Source of the DNA: Synchiropus splendidus | Taxonomy: Eukaryota; Chordata; Actinopteri; Syngnathiformes; Callionymidae | DNA: 64,000 nucleotides | Direction: 5' to 3' | Assembly (NCBI RefSeq): GCF_027744825.2 | Contig: NC_071342.1 | Span: 20,618,001-20,682,000, forward strand | Shown: positions 13,199-25,591 of the stretch, in pieces | How the letters are laid out: every line of letters starts with the position of its first letter | Position numbering within the stretch: the first letter of the stretch is position 1 | The notes under the pieces: model-generated | What the model saw: only the letters and a program-made list of their open reading frames with translations | What the model was told of the DNA's origin: nothing | Database searches by the model: none | Program-made: the position numbers and the translations under genes

Positions 13199-13210
13199 AT
13201 AGGGAAACGC

Positions 13211-13311
13211 CAAAGCATCAACATGCAACATGGAAGACTGACTTCGCCGTCAATATTGGACGCACGCAAGTCCACGGGAACATAGTCATATCTTATGCCA
13301 TGGGAGTGAGA
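13211..13311. mobile_element. End fragment of the 61,773 MITE family
   Basis: GCCGTCAATATTGGACGC, AGTCCAC, and the terminal TTATGCCATGGGAGTGAG match the right terminal inverted repeat of the element at 61773-62234 (GGCGTCAATATAGGACGC, AAGTCCAC, TTATGCTACGGGAATGAG). Only one end is present. Its other side meets the LINE tail at 13198. Confidence 0.6.
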
Positions 13312-13437
13312 TTGTGTTGGATGTATGCATCTCTTAAGGCGATTATTTTGATCGACTAATGGTTTGACCCTCTTGCTGTTTGGAGCCTTGACCCCCTAAA
13401 CCCCACATGACATTATTCATTACATTATTTATTGTGG

Positions 13438-13548
<111 letters not shown>

Positions 13549-13967
13549 CTCAGAAACCTCAATGTTACTCTGGCATTCGCTGAACTAAATCAGATTTATT
13601 TCACACCCGTGCAAACTTTTTGAGTCACCGAACTGATGATAAGGAGGTTCGGAATTGAGACATAAGTTCACAAAGCAAATGGAATTAATGCCATTGCTCT
13701 CAGAGGCACAAAGGAATCTGGAGTGAGTGATACACTGGTGATGATAATGAGGAAAAATGAAAGGTTTGAATTGAACATGAATCTAATAAATGATTGAGGC
13801 TGAAAGGGGATTTTAGAAATGAATGAGAGCAAAGAAAAATATGAGCAGAATCAATGCGGTGTAGTACAGATGGAGGTCGGAAAGAAGCGGGAAGATCCTG
13901 AAACATTATGGGGAAAAACGTTAATCATTTGACTCGATGATAAAGAAAACAATAGTTTCTCCTCTCA

Positions 13968-14257
13968 CATCCATCCATCCATCCTCTCCCGCTTGTCCAT
14001 TGGTGGGTCGTGGGGGCAGCAGCTTCTAAAGGTCGTGCCAAACGGGCAACATCCACTTGCTCAGACTGGGGGATCCCGAGACGCACTCAGACCAGTGAAG
14101 AGATATAATCCCTCCACCTGGTCCAGGGTTGACCCCTCGGTCTCCTCCCAGCTGGCTGAAACACCTCCAAAGGGAGGCGTCCAGGGGCCGTCCTCATGGA
14201 ATGCCCGAACCACCTCGACAGACTACTCTCATCACGGAGAAGCTGAGCATCTATTCT
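13968..14257 (-). mobile_element. Rex3-type LINE 3' end (reverse)
   Basis: On the plus strand it opens CATCCATCCATCCATCC, the reverse complement of the GATG tail that closes Rex3 elements. It continues CTCTCCCGCTTGTCC and GGGGGCAGCAGCTTCTAAAG, the antisense of the LLPPRPDPG end. Minus-strand remnants WTRWRDYISS and WFGHSMRTAPGRLPLEVF match the GHL.RMPPGRLP and RTRWRDYVS blocks seen at 59.5-59.9 kb. It is 5'-truncated near 14,257 beside an A-rich run, more diverged than the 59.5-kb copy, and frameshifted. Confidence 0.78.
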
Positions 14258-17200
14258 CAAAAAAAAACAAAAAAAACAAGCTAAACTTTGTGGCACAAGA
14301 CAGTATATGATTTTTAACACTGGAGAAAAGATTCCACTTCTGCTGTTATGCATCTTAACCGTACAACGGATATTTGATCTTCACCGAGATTGAAAATGTG
14401 CTGACTCAGGATACTTTTTCACACACCGAAGTATAGCAAGACGACATTTACTACCAGAAAAACAGAATTTCTGAAAAACAGAATTCAAAAGACCCTGCAG
14501 ACATTTACATTAATTCACAAGAAAATATGAAAATGTAATGAAAAGGACACAATGGGTTTTAATAAATAATAGTCTAGGTGTCAATGCTTTTATTTCATTC
14601 ACCAAACCAACGCTAAAAGGAAGGAGCTGCTTATAAACGCATCCAGCAAGAGGTGGTGTGGGCGGTCAAGCAGGCGCGACGACAGCTCGTGTCCAATCTG
14701 GTGAGTCACCATTTGAGCAGTTTTGACTTTGGAGGCAAGTGACCAAAATAAGGCGAGCGACTGTGGACGGAGCAGATGCAACACCAGCCGATCTGGACAT
14801 GCTCATCCAGTGAGCCCCCACTTGGCCCAGATCAGCATCAGACAAGAGGCCACTCTTTGAAGATTCGGCTTCAGAAAGTGATGAGCTGGGAGTGGGCCAT
14901 GTAACCCAACAGGGACTTATTAGCCGTCCCACTTAGTGACCACAGAGCGACAGAGACAAACGGCCCGAGAGGGAGGGAAGCCATCGATCACGGATTTGTT
15001 TTCAGACTGATTATGGAGACAAGCGGCGTAATGATGTTAACTATGTGCCGACCGTTGTTTGCGTTTGGACACATACTTCGGAGTCAAACCTGTAAACACA
15101 TACAGCATCGATACTGACCTCCGGCAAGTGAGTTCGAACCCAGCGTCTTCTATCACTCAATAATCTTCCGCTTCTGCTTAGTCTAAAAACACGAGAAAAA
15201 AAACTATTCCACCGTTCGAAGTTGTGGAGAAGAAATTGCTAAATCGATATTACTCATCATAAGAGCAACATAAAAGCTACAGTCAAAGTATTTGTGTGTG
15301 TGAAGATAAACCTTGAGCGTTGATTCAGACTTTTTTATTCCCTACATCCTACGTTGACTGACAGGTTGACTATCAAAACATTGTGAATTGAAAATGATGA
15401 AGTTGACTGTCTTTATATCCTTGCGTGTCTTCAGTCTGCTCTCGAAACAAGATGAGCAGAAGTTTTGGCAAGATTCTTAGAGTCCAGAAGTTGAAATAAT
15501 GCTGAATATAATGGCAGAATAATGATGGATCATTGCCATCTTTTTTTTTTTTTTCTAATTCAAGGCACTTAAGGAGGCAGTGCAGACTCCCAGACAGGAG
15601 CCAGGCTTCTCTCACACTTCACCAGTAGGGGCAGCATGCTGTCAGGATGCTCAGAAGTTGGGGACTTCCTGTCCCAAACCAACAACTCCATCAGGCGAAG
15701 CTACATGTCAAATATGCAGGAGCACAGTCAAGCAGGAAACATCATTGAACTGGTATGTGTTGTTCATTACAGACAAGAAATAACAAAAAATAATCCCAGA
15801 ATGTTCCTTTTCTTTACTTTCCAACTTTTCTCAGCCGGGAGGAGAAACATTATGTCACTCATCTACGGTCGATCCAGACCAGAACCTCCCGTTACAGGAA
15901 CACCTTCTTCCCCTTCGGCCGTCAGACTGTTGAATTTGTGATCAGCCTTGGATATTTCATTGTATTTTATTTTATTTTATTGACAGCACTTTATTCTGAA
16001 GCACTGGTGGGATCCCCACTGACCATGGCAATACATTTGATTCTGAAAACTTCAGTATTAACGGCGGATAATAAGTAAATGGACTATTATTCCAAAAGAA
16101 GGTTTGTTCTAAAACCGTCCTGGCTGTAGCTATAAAAATGAGCCCATTGAATCCATGACTTGGAAAAACAAGTACGCAGATGATGAACTCATTATAAACG
16201 TCCTGTTTCTCTCGCTGTCCTCACACACATTTCGACACGGCGCTTCCATTCCCTGGCTCAATTTGGAGGTGGCTCCCATGAACTGACTCCCTCCATCTCG
16301 ATAAAAACCATCCCGCGATCCTCACGTGCAGTTATTCCACCCCGCGCTGCCATCACCAGCGATAGCGGCTCCATCAGGCTGAAGAGGCATCACCCGTCCC
16401 CGGTGACTGCGCGTGCATGTTCCAGCTTCCAGGCCGCATGAATCTCAGAGATGGGAGCTAATTGGCCACTTTATTGCGGCGAGTCCATGTCAGGCAGCCT
16501 TTTTTAGAAGAGGTTAGCTCTATTATCCTGCCTTCATTATAGCCAGAAAATTGACCAAGATGGCAGAGCAAGTGCAGGAACCGGGATTTGCTCTTTGGCT
16601 CGACTTCATTAAAAGTCAATCGGGCTGTTTAACACTCTTGAACTCTGTAACTGATTGCGACGTCTTTGAAAAAGACACACTGAATGGTGTTACACGTTTT
16701 GTACTGGATTATTTTTTCATCTTCATTTTCCATCGTCGGCCATTTAAAATGTGTTTTTGACCATACTTCAACAGATGTCTTGATTCTCTCCATGAGTTGC
16801 AGAGGACAGGAAGTAGGGAGACACTCGGGGCAGGGTCCCAGTCCAGAGCAAGACACGCAGACATTGACTAGAACACACTTTCACACAAATCAAAGCAGAT
16901 TGTTTTTTTTACCATGGAAGGAAAGCAAGTGGCAGGAGGGAACCAAACACAGCTAGAGCAACCTGAAAGGACTTAACAGCGCCGAGTGCTGACACAGCAT
17001 AAACACCAGACTGACACTCACCAACCAAACATCCCCGTCTGTCAGTGAAACAAGAGTGAGGACGTCCTCAGTTCAATCAAGGTAGACCACCAAACAGTCG
17101 ATGGGGAAATCTCCAGACGCAGCAGATTTCGATGCTGAGTCAGCAGCTCTCTTGTTGTAGCATGGGCGCTACACGGAGCAGTAACGCCGCAGGTGAAAGA

Positions 17201-18156
17201 GCCATAAAACTGCTTGATCGTGACACGCTGCTAGCACCACTTGCTTCCCGTCTCTGTCTGGTTTTCCATCCTTGAAACATTAAAGTTCATCCTCAAAATA
17301 CAAATTACACTTTCAGAGGAATACAAATACTTGCATATGAGTGAAAACAAATACTGTTCAGGTGAAGGGCAGATCTGAGTCTGACTATCTTTCCGACATT
17401 CTTTATTTTAATGTATAATAATCTAGGTTCAGTTCCTTATCCAGCAGCAGGTCGCCATGGTAAACGGGTCATTAGACATTTCACCTTCCTTCCTTCAGCC
17501 AAACCAAGTGAAAATAGAAACACTTTTCTCAGCTCTAGATCATCTCAATGGTCTGTAAAAGATGCTCTCCGGTGTCCAATGATTCCAGCGGTGGTGGTGA
17601 CACCTGCAACTGAATGAATATCAAAGATGCAAAGAGTCGATGTGTGTCAGTGCAGAGGGTATTTTCACCCTTTCCTTTTCTCTGACTGCAAAAACCTCTT
17701 CACCCTTTTGTCCCTGACCTTCCATCTGCAGCTCTCCGTCCCCACAGTGCCGGGGCGGATGATGTCGACAGCAAGAAACAGAGCCTCACACCTGAACTGG
17801 GTCAGCGCCTCCCCAACATCCTCAACCTTCGCCAGCTCCCCCCGATGAGATCTCTTGACTGAGGTCTGCTTTCTAGCAGACTCAACCAACACAGTCCATC
17901 ACCCAATGTCCCCCCTCAAGGCCAGTGGAGCGCGCCTTGCTCCTCATTTACAACTGAACCCCTTCCAATGTTGTCAATCCGAGCCAAAGCACACTCTGGG
18001 GCTGTTAGACCTAGATAAACGCCCCCCATACTGAGCCGGAATTTGTGATAAAGGGTCTGTCCATCTTTAACCCTCTGCTGAGGGCAGGACGCTGCTGCCT
18101 TCATTTAGCCATCAATAAGCTTCTGCCCTGGCCACAGGAGGGACTAAAGTGCTGCA
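14258..18156. other. Unassigned DNA with one L2 end
   Basis: Apart from the LINE end at 15,826, only a T run (15541-15554) and a CpG-retaining segment at about 16,220-16,540 stand out. No exon recognised. Confidence 0.4.
15826..16056 (+). mobile_element. L2-like LINE 3' end
   Basis: Contains TCATCTACGGTCGATCCAGA and GAACCTCCCGTTACAGGAAC, then GGCCGTCAGACTGTTGAATT, equivalent to the RSI.TR..RHRNSFFP.AV.LLN ending of fish L2 elements. A (TTTTA)n-rich UTR, GGTGGGATCCCCACTGACC and the tail TTTGATTCTGAAAAC follow. It is close kin of the copies at 4165-4440 and 21551-21705. Confidence 0.75.
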
Positions 18157-19049
18157 CTCACCGGATTGTATTTTACAAATTGGGAAATTGAAAATTAAAA
18201 CAAGTACACACTGGTTACATAGTGGAAACGCGGAGGTGTTAGAGGACAGCAAGAGAAAGCGAAAGGCTAAGTGTAGGCCTGAAAGAAGACGCTAAAGCCA
18301 CGCCCACACTCGGTACCCAGCAGGTATATAGTGGCCGTGTCTGCATCATGCAAAACAATATCGGTTCGGCTAAGGACGGAAATGGCACCCGCGAAGAGAC
18401 ACGCCTACGAAGCACAGTTTAAACTGTAGCAACACGGGAATCGAGCCGCGGCGAGAGAATTCAGCGTCAATGAATCCATGGTTCGCAAGTGGAGGAAGCA
18501 GGAAACCGAGCTACGCCAAGTCAAGAAGACAAAGCTGAAATGGCCCGAGCTGGAGCACCGACTCGTGCAATAGATTATTGATCAGAGCACAACTGCGTGA
18601 AGCGTCTCTACCGTCACCATTCGACTGAGGGCAATGACGCTAGCAGAAGAAATGAAAATTGAACATTTTCAAGGAGGTCCGATTTGGTGCTTTCGTTCTA
18701 TGAAACGGCGACATCTCTCCATCCGGGCAAGGACTACAGTGGAGCAGCAACTTCCGGCGGATTACAAGGAAAAGCTGGCGGATACAGAAGATGAGGACTT
18801 TGACGGATTTGTGGATGGTGACATTGTTAAATACGTCAATAAAGTACAACGGAACTCAGTTTTGCTCCTGCTGCCTTTTTAAAAACACACGGCAACATGC
18901 AAATTTTAAAGTATCGCACCAATAGGTTTTACCATACCTGCGCCTTATAATCCAGTGCGCCTTATGTATGTGTTAAATACCTGAATAAGACCCGTAACTG
19001 AGACTGCGCCTTATAATACGGTGCACCTTGCGGTCGTGAAAATACGGTA
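18157..19049 (+). mobile_element. pogo/Tigger-like DNA transposon, internally deleted
   Basis: Relic of a pogo-type transposon whose product would cut and paste DNA at TA sites. Starting at 18,382 the plus strand reads MAPAKRHAYEAQFKL, stop, then REFSVNESMVRKWRKQETEL and VKKTKLKWPELEHRLVQ, which is the N-terminal helix-turn-helix region. After another stop and a frameshift it resumes as MTLAEEMKIEHFQGGP and MKRRHLSIRARTTVEQQLP, from the CENP-B-like DNA-binding region, then jumps to TEDEDFDGFVDGD, an acidic C-terminal end. The DDE catalytic core is absent. The right end carries two tandem GCGCCTTATAATNC-type motifs and ends AATACGGTA. The left end is poorly preserved, so its boundary is approximate. 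Confidence 0.72.
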
Positions 19050-20275
19050 CCAAGTTACAAAGAGGGTGAAGGAATTCCAGAGCAAATTTACCACTAGATC
19101 TGAGCACTGACATGTTCTCAGAAGTCTTGAGCTCTGACAAGAACAACATGGATGCTGTAACTGCATGAGCTGATGGTTTAAACTACAGGAAACAAATCAT
19201 CGTAATTGGACATAATCCTGTTCACAGGGACTTGGAATGAGCTCAGATTTCCCTCCACGCTGAACACTGTTTTTATTTTGGCTCATGTGCAACAACGTGC
19301 CCACTCAACAATTCAATTTCATTTCCATTCGCTGTCTGTTTCAAAGGGGCCCTGACTTTAGGGGAGACAAAACTTCCATAAGTAAACAGATAGTCTTTAA
19401 ACAACCGGAGCTAAGAGGCGCTATATTTCGTTAGCTCCCTGCAGCGCTTGACCCTGCCAAATGTTTGGCCCTGATTGGACTCTGTAATTGGCCCGAATGA
19501 AAGACAACATCAGCAATAGTTTACCTCCGTCTGCGGATAAAAAAACGAAAGAGCTGCACTCACATCAGGAGAAGTGCAGCCTTGGAAATCCCACTGAAAT
19601 AAGGAAATCTATGCGCGGACCTGCGCTGAATAAGAATGAAGGAATTAGGATAAATTTAGAACAAAGATACTTCTGGTGAGGAGGTTTTTCAAAACAAGGT
19701 AAACTGGAGAATTTTATTCATGCGGAATCCAACTTTTTTTTAAGCTCTCCGACCGATCGGCGGCCCTGTGCTAGCACTGCGCTACCTTGTGCATGCACAC
19801 TCGTGCTCGGTGTTAATTGACTGTTTACTTCTGTGGCACGACAACAGAATGTAGTGTTTCGCTCTGCTCAATAATTTATGGGCTCCACAAGAAGCATGGC
19901 TCCGTGTTTGGCACAGGCTTGTTTTGTTTGGTGTCCCCTGTAACAAGGGCCTTTATCAAGCCCCATTCTGACTTTATACATTTTTAATCGAGGACAGCGC
20001 TTCCTCACTAGAGGAACTTGTTATCTCTCTCTTCTTTCTCAGCAGAGGAGTGGAGAGAACACGAAATAAAGCGGATACCTGTCCCATGTTCAGAGGTAGA
20101 TTTTTTTTCGATCATACTTCGAGTGAAAGACATATCGTGCTAGCAGGGTTGTAAAGACGCTAGAATGTTTTAACTAGTCTCATTTCAATACTGCAGTTGC
20201 TAACACTTTAACTTTGCCTGGGACACTGGATCAAACACGGCTGAATACATGAAGACAGAAGCGTCTTATCACACA

Positions 20276-20337
<62 letters not shown>

Positions 20338-21245
20338 ATTACTTGGGCCTCCGTCTTAGACTTGGTGTCAACCCTTCTCTTTCTTGATCTTGATTCGCCT
20401 TTGACTTGGTCTCTGGAGATCGCTCGGCATCTCCATGAAATATAATTCATCAACTGCTCAGAACCAAATTCCTCCCCGACGCAAATGATTTCAGCTTCGC
20501 TTGGATTGACTCATCCTCCCACCCGTTGCTACATACCCAACATGGACCACAGTATTACACCAACTGCTGGTTTCTGAGGTTTCATGTGCACCAGATGCCT
20601 TGAGACCTTTGAATTAATCTCACATCGTGATGTCATTTCTCCCACATTGTTACCTCCGTGACTGACACCAAGCCACGCAAGAAGTAAGAGTGTGGCTGCT
20701 GCAGTTTGGATTTTACTGTACATTTGAAGTACCCCAGAGGACACAGAAAGGCTGACTGAATTGGTGAGCATTTTTAAGCGTCACCGTGGCAAGCAAAAAT
20801 AAATGCATTTGTCCTTCAACTTCTCTCCAAGAAGTTTTTGTTTGCATTTGTATTCACATTGTGTTTTCGGTGTGTTGACAGAGTGCGTTTAAAGGTGACT
20901 CAGGCAAGTAAATAACACAACCGTGAAGTCCCCAAACGCGCTGTAATGCAGCACCTTTTTATTACATATAAGGAAGGCTCTAAAAAAAAAAATCGTCACA
21001 ATGCCCATACATTTTCTCAGGCCTAGAGAATGGATCCCTCTCCAGGAGCTTCAGTGGCTTTCACAAGTGCCGAAAGGCTGGCGATTTTTCAGACATAGGC
21101 AACAGTTTGGAGTCAGGACCCAGCTTCAATATAAAGCATCTGATTCACGTGCGATCTTTGTGAGATGTAAGGTCCTTAAACACCGACGGCGACATGAATA
21201 AATGGCACAAAATTCATTTCAAAACATTTGGATACAAATATTGAT
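19050..21245. other. Unassigned DNA
   Basis: Holds the TA tract at 20,281. No coding or RNA signature seen. Confidence 0.4.
20281..20334. repeat. (TA)n microsatellite
   Basis: 54 bp of perfect TA dinucleotides. Confidence 0.97.
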
Positions 21246-22004
21246 CAGTGATTCTGAACCATAGGGCAGAGTTCCATGGTTGGGCTCTGAGCGCCCCCTA
21301 GAGGGTCGCTTACTATTATTATTGTTTTACACCTCTGGGCCGTGAGATGCTCAGTTCTAATACACTTGCCACATAGGATGGCAGTAATGTGTCATGGAAT
21401 TGACTTTAGAGCCTTGTGATAGTTACCAACTATGAAGAAGTTCGTGAAAAGAATAAAAAAAATGATAAAGAAAGTGACTGCGCCCCCAACAGTAAAAACA
21501 GTTAACTGTTTTTAAAATGAATTATATCATTTTAGAGCGATACTTTCATTTCAGAATCAGAATCAGAATCAAATTTATTGCCATGGTCAGTAAGGACCCA
21601 CCAACGAGGAAAGTGCTTAGAATAAAGTGCCGACAAAAATAAAATAAAATAAAATAATATAAGCAACAAAGGTTGATCACAAATTCAACAGTCTGACTTT
21701 ACTTATCTTCTTTACAGTTTATTTCTGATATTTAAACATTGTTTTATTGTATTTATTTTCTTCTGAATTTTATTCATGACATGCAATTTTTCCAATTTTC
21801 CCAACAGTTCGCATCAATAATATTTTTTTTTTAGTAAATTTGATGAACATGACCTCAGGTTGTGCTGCTGGTTGGACTTTTCAAAGACACATATCTTTGC
21901 ACCGATCACATGGTTTCATATCTTTTCACCAGGTTTTGGTTTGTTTACATGTATGGTGGGAAAATGTGGGTCCAGAGATCAAAAAGGTTAAGAACCCCCT
22001 GCTG
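21246..22004. mobile_element. hAT-like nonautonomous element, interrupted
   Basis: The left end CAGTGATTCTGAACC and right end GGTTAAGAACCCCCTGCTG are imperfect inverted repeats of the CAG-GGTTCT-AACC type found in hAT transposons. CGCCCCCTAGAGGG near the left and GCGCCCCCAACAG further in are subterminal features. There is no transposase frame. The flanking octamers do not match, so the target duplication has decayed or the ends are slightly misplaced. An L2 end lies inside. Confidence 0.55.
21551..21705 (-). mobile_element. L2-like LINE 3' end nested in a hAT-like element
   Basis: On the plus strand it begins with TCAGAA repeats and AAATTTATTGCCATGGTCAG, the reverse complement of the GCCATGGCAATAAATTTGATT-type L2 tail. 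It continues through an AAAAT-rich UTR to ACAAATTCAACAGTCTGAC (antisense of the GTCAGACTGTTGAATTTGT stop region seen at ~15,925). The tail of about three TCAGAA units is better preserved than in the other copies here. Confidence 0.78.
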
Positions 22005-25000
22005 TAAGTATTCCGAGGTCGGAAGAGATGACCATTTATACAGTACGTGATTGTGTGGACTCCACAGTGACCGTTTTTTGCTACATAGTCAGGATGTTAT
22101 TCAGTGCAAGTGGAGACAGCTGCAGTCTGGCTAACACCATTTGGATGCCTGGAGTGAGAATTAGACGCATGCTGGGAGGACTTTGCTGATAGAGAGCCTC
22201 GAACGAACCGGACACCCAAATTCAATCTGTGCAATTACAGTAGCATTAAGATTAAAGCAGCACATCCCTGCACTCACTGCAAACAGATGCATCACTCTGG
22301 GCTCCCAAAGCTGCAGACAAGGAGGAAAGCCAAGGCCAGACATAGCGCGGAAACATTGCAATAGTGTGACAAGTGGGAACCAGGGCAATAGACGTGGAGT
22401 CTCGACACAAGTGAGCGGGCAGCTGTTCGCTCTCCAGACCACACGTGTTCACCAAGACCTCATAAGGAATGCCTATTGAGCGACAAGGTAGCGTCCCCCG
22501 TCAGCCCGGATCGTAATTTATTAAACCTGATCCCAGACAAGAGCAGTGCATCTAAATTCACCTCTGTCTGTCAGACTCTGTTCAATTCCCAATGCAGCCC
22601 GGCCATAATGGGATGTGACAGTCCATGTCCCGAGGAAGGAGGGTATAAGTGCGCTCCATGTCAGAGCTGTGTCATCTTCATACAACCAATTGCGCCACAG
22701 AGAGATGGGACAACACGGAATATAGCCTACATCTAAACTGAGGGCCAGTTTGTGCCGTAGGTCTTATTGAGACGGAGCAATGTTCAGGCACAACCGCAGC
22801 TTGAATCCAGCTTGGGACAACTCTGGGTTTGGCAAACCTGCGTCCATCCTGTGCCCGTCATACAGAGGCACTAAATGTTGACCTGAAGGAATGTGTGAGA
22901 CTGGTTGTATATCTATATATGATTGTGTATAGTGTGCCGTCTACCGTACACCTGCACCTGGGACAGCCACAGGTCCGGAGGGAAATATATCGGCGATGGA
23001 AGTGGAAATGAAACAGCCATGGCTAAACAAGAGCAGGGACAGACACAAGTAAACTACTGATTAAACGGATTCTCTAGGGTTTGTTGACGTCCAGAAAGCT
23101 AAGACTCCATTTAAGAAAGTAGTTTTATATTTATGGCATTGATGAATCCCAAGGTTTTCACTCATCGATCACGCTCAGAGGGGATCACCTTGACTCTGGT
23201 GGAAGTACGTGGGGTGACATATAAGAAGTCACCGTCTCCTGCTGCTATTGTGGGATGTTGCTTCAAGTGTAAGGTAAGACAACAGTGTCTGCAAGAAGAA
23301 TCGGAAACGATTTAGGAGAAAGCGATAACAGATGGCATCACCACTGATACTTGTTTTCAAGAGCTTTGCACCAACACCCATGAAATCGTCTTCATTTTCA
23401 GTCACTAGGTTGCGCTGTCTGTCTTCGAACAACCATTTCAGTTCAACCATACCAAATGTGTAAACCAACAGTGCCACCTACCGAACTCTGGACACTGTCT
23501 CCTGAAACCTCGTAAAACCTTCACACATATTCATAGAACTGAAGTTACATTCAGGTTACCACTATTTCTCTCTAATGATCTTAGGACCAATTTTCAATAC
23601 TGGGAACAATTGACACACTTTCACTTCTGGTCAACTCACGTAATCTTCCTGGACACTTTACGTAAGCGATGTGTGATTTTCACTGTATCCCGCATTCAAA
23701 CAAATCTATTCCAAATAGACTGCAGTGGTGGTAGTTAGTTGCTGCTAAGGTAAAGCTAAACCTGTTTCTTATGAGACACTATACTTGAAAAATTACACTG
23801 TTGCTTCAAGTAAAATCTTAATGTTGGAGACCAACTGAAGCAAAATGGAGATCTTGTGGGCGTTGACATTTCATAATTTATTTTGAATATATTCAAAAGT
23901 ATTATGAACAAGACGGCTATGTAAACTTCAAAAGATGGTTCAGTTCATACCCTCTATGGTACTGCACAAAGACGGAATCAAACTGCAGAGTTGAACTTGC
24001 AATCTGAACTTTTTTTTCTCTGCTTAAGTCGTTGAGTAACACACCAGCAACAGTGAGGTCATGATGTTGAACCTTGAGATTCAAACTCTGAGCAACAGCT
24101 AGGCAGCAGCTTCCCAGGGAGAAGATAAACACTGGGCTCCTTTCCGTTTTCTTTCTGCCAATCCTGAAACTGTAGCATTCTGCGACTCCCAATGATGGGG
24201 GACGTCTGCCAGTTACATTGACACGAGCCTCAACAAACTTTCTATAAACCTTCTAATGCCACATCATGAGCAGAGAACACAATATGTCCCCCTCTGCTGA
24301 TCATCTCCCCACTCTCCACGTCCCCCTCTCGATCAATCTGCCAGGCAAGTGAGCGTCTTCAAACAAAGAACCAGTCACATCACAAGGAAGCGTGGCCGGC
24401 GCCTCCTCTCATCCTGTCGTCCGCCGGGATTGGCTGGTGGTCTGTGCGCGGAGCAGACAACAGCCAGACCCGACGACGACTGTGCGGCTGCCAGCAGCAG
24501 AGAGCTCTAATGATCGACGCTGCCACTGAAGCAGAGCCAGGGACACGCAGGCCTAGAAAGACATGCGCTAACAAAGTGCTTACTGGGTCAGCGAAGGGAA
24601 AATGCTTCAGTGTCTGGGCTTTTTCAGAACTATTTTCAAGTGTTTCTATCTCTGTGCTCCCCCAAAATAATCATCCCATTTAAATTCAGAGGGACCAGAG
24701 CTGCTCGCTAGCCTCTCTCTTCTTTGGGATTGTATTTGAGCGTCTGATAGAATTCTGCTTCACTTTTCTTTTTTTCTTTTTTTGGGGGGGGACAAACAGA
24801 ATCTTGCTGGGGAAAATGGTAACCCCAGCGTTTTGAATCCACTTCACCACCTCTTCAGCTCATGCTTTATTTATGGCTGTTTCTGTCTCTCATCTGCTTA
24901 GTCATCCTCATTTATAACCATCCTCATCCCTTCTTTACTCCTGGGTTCTCAAGCCTCTACACTTCATTTCTCCTCCCGATTAACTCATCTTCCATCACAT

Positions 25001-25591
25001 CTCGGTCCCGTTCTTTGTTACCTGGATTGTCTTTTTTTTCCATTCAACTCTCATGAATTATAAAGACTAACTGTCCAGTGGCCTGGACAAAACACAGCGG
25101 CCTATCTGAGAGGAAAGCTTACAGCAGACGTTCCAAAAACACCGTGCTCTGACGTCCAGGGGGATGAATTTTTAATAAGCTGTGACTCTAAATTGCCCCC
25201 GACTTCTTGGAAACACAGCACAATCCTGCAGTCGCTGTCCAACCTTTGGTTCCACAGTGCCACAGATGCTGTCACAAACCCACGCCACACAGATGGGTCT
25301 CGCTACAGATTAATATTTAATAGACTTGATCTTTCGTTCTTTTGCTGATTCAAGGTTTTTTTGTTGTTTGGCGTTGGCTGTGGTTCTTGCTTCACTTGAG
25401 TTTATAGTTTATATGACTGTTACGGGCCTACAAGCCTGTTAAGAAACAGAAAATGTTTGCATCCTGCGACAGACGCTCAGTTGAGCGTCGCCTCTCTTGA
25501 AGACGCAGCGTTGGTCTATTGTGGTGATGAAAGTCGTACCAAATGACAAAGCTCTCCATTGACTGGTCAATCTACAGTCCTACTTTCTAAC
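22005..25591. other. Unassigned DNA
   Basis: A CpG-dense patch with an inverted CCAAT box lies at 24,385-24,500, and a T/G-run at 24,770-24,790. No exon recognised. Confidence 0.4.

Noticed and set aside
12823..13275. 150-codon minus-strand frame
   Set aside because: Runs through the AT tract and the antisense of an L2 3' end and a MITE end.
15110..15160. Possible tRNA or SINE B box (GAGTTCGAACCCAGCG)
   Set aside because: No A box or cloverleaf at the right distance.
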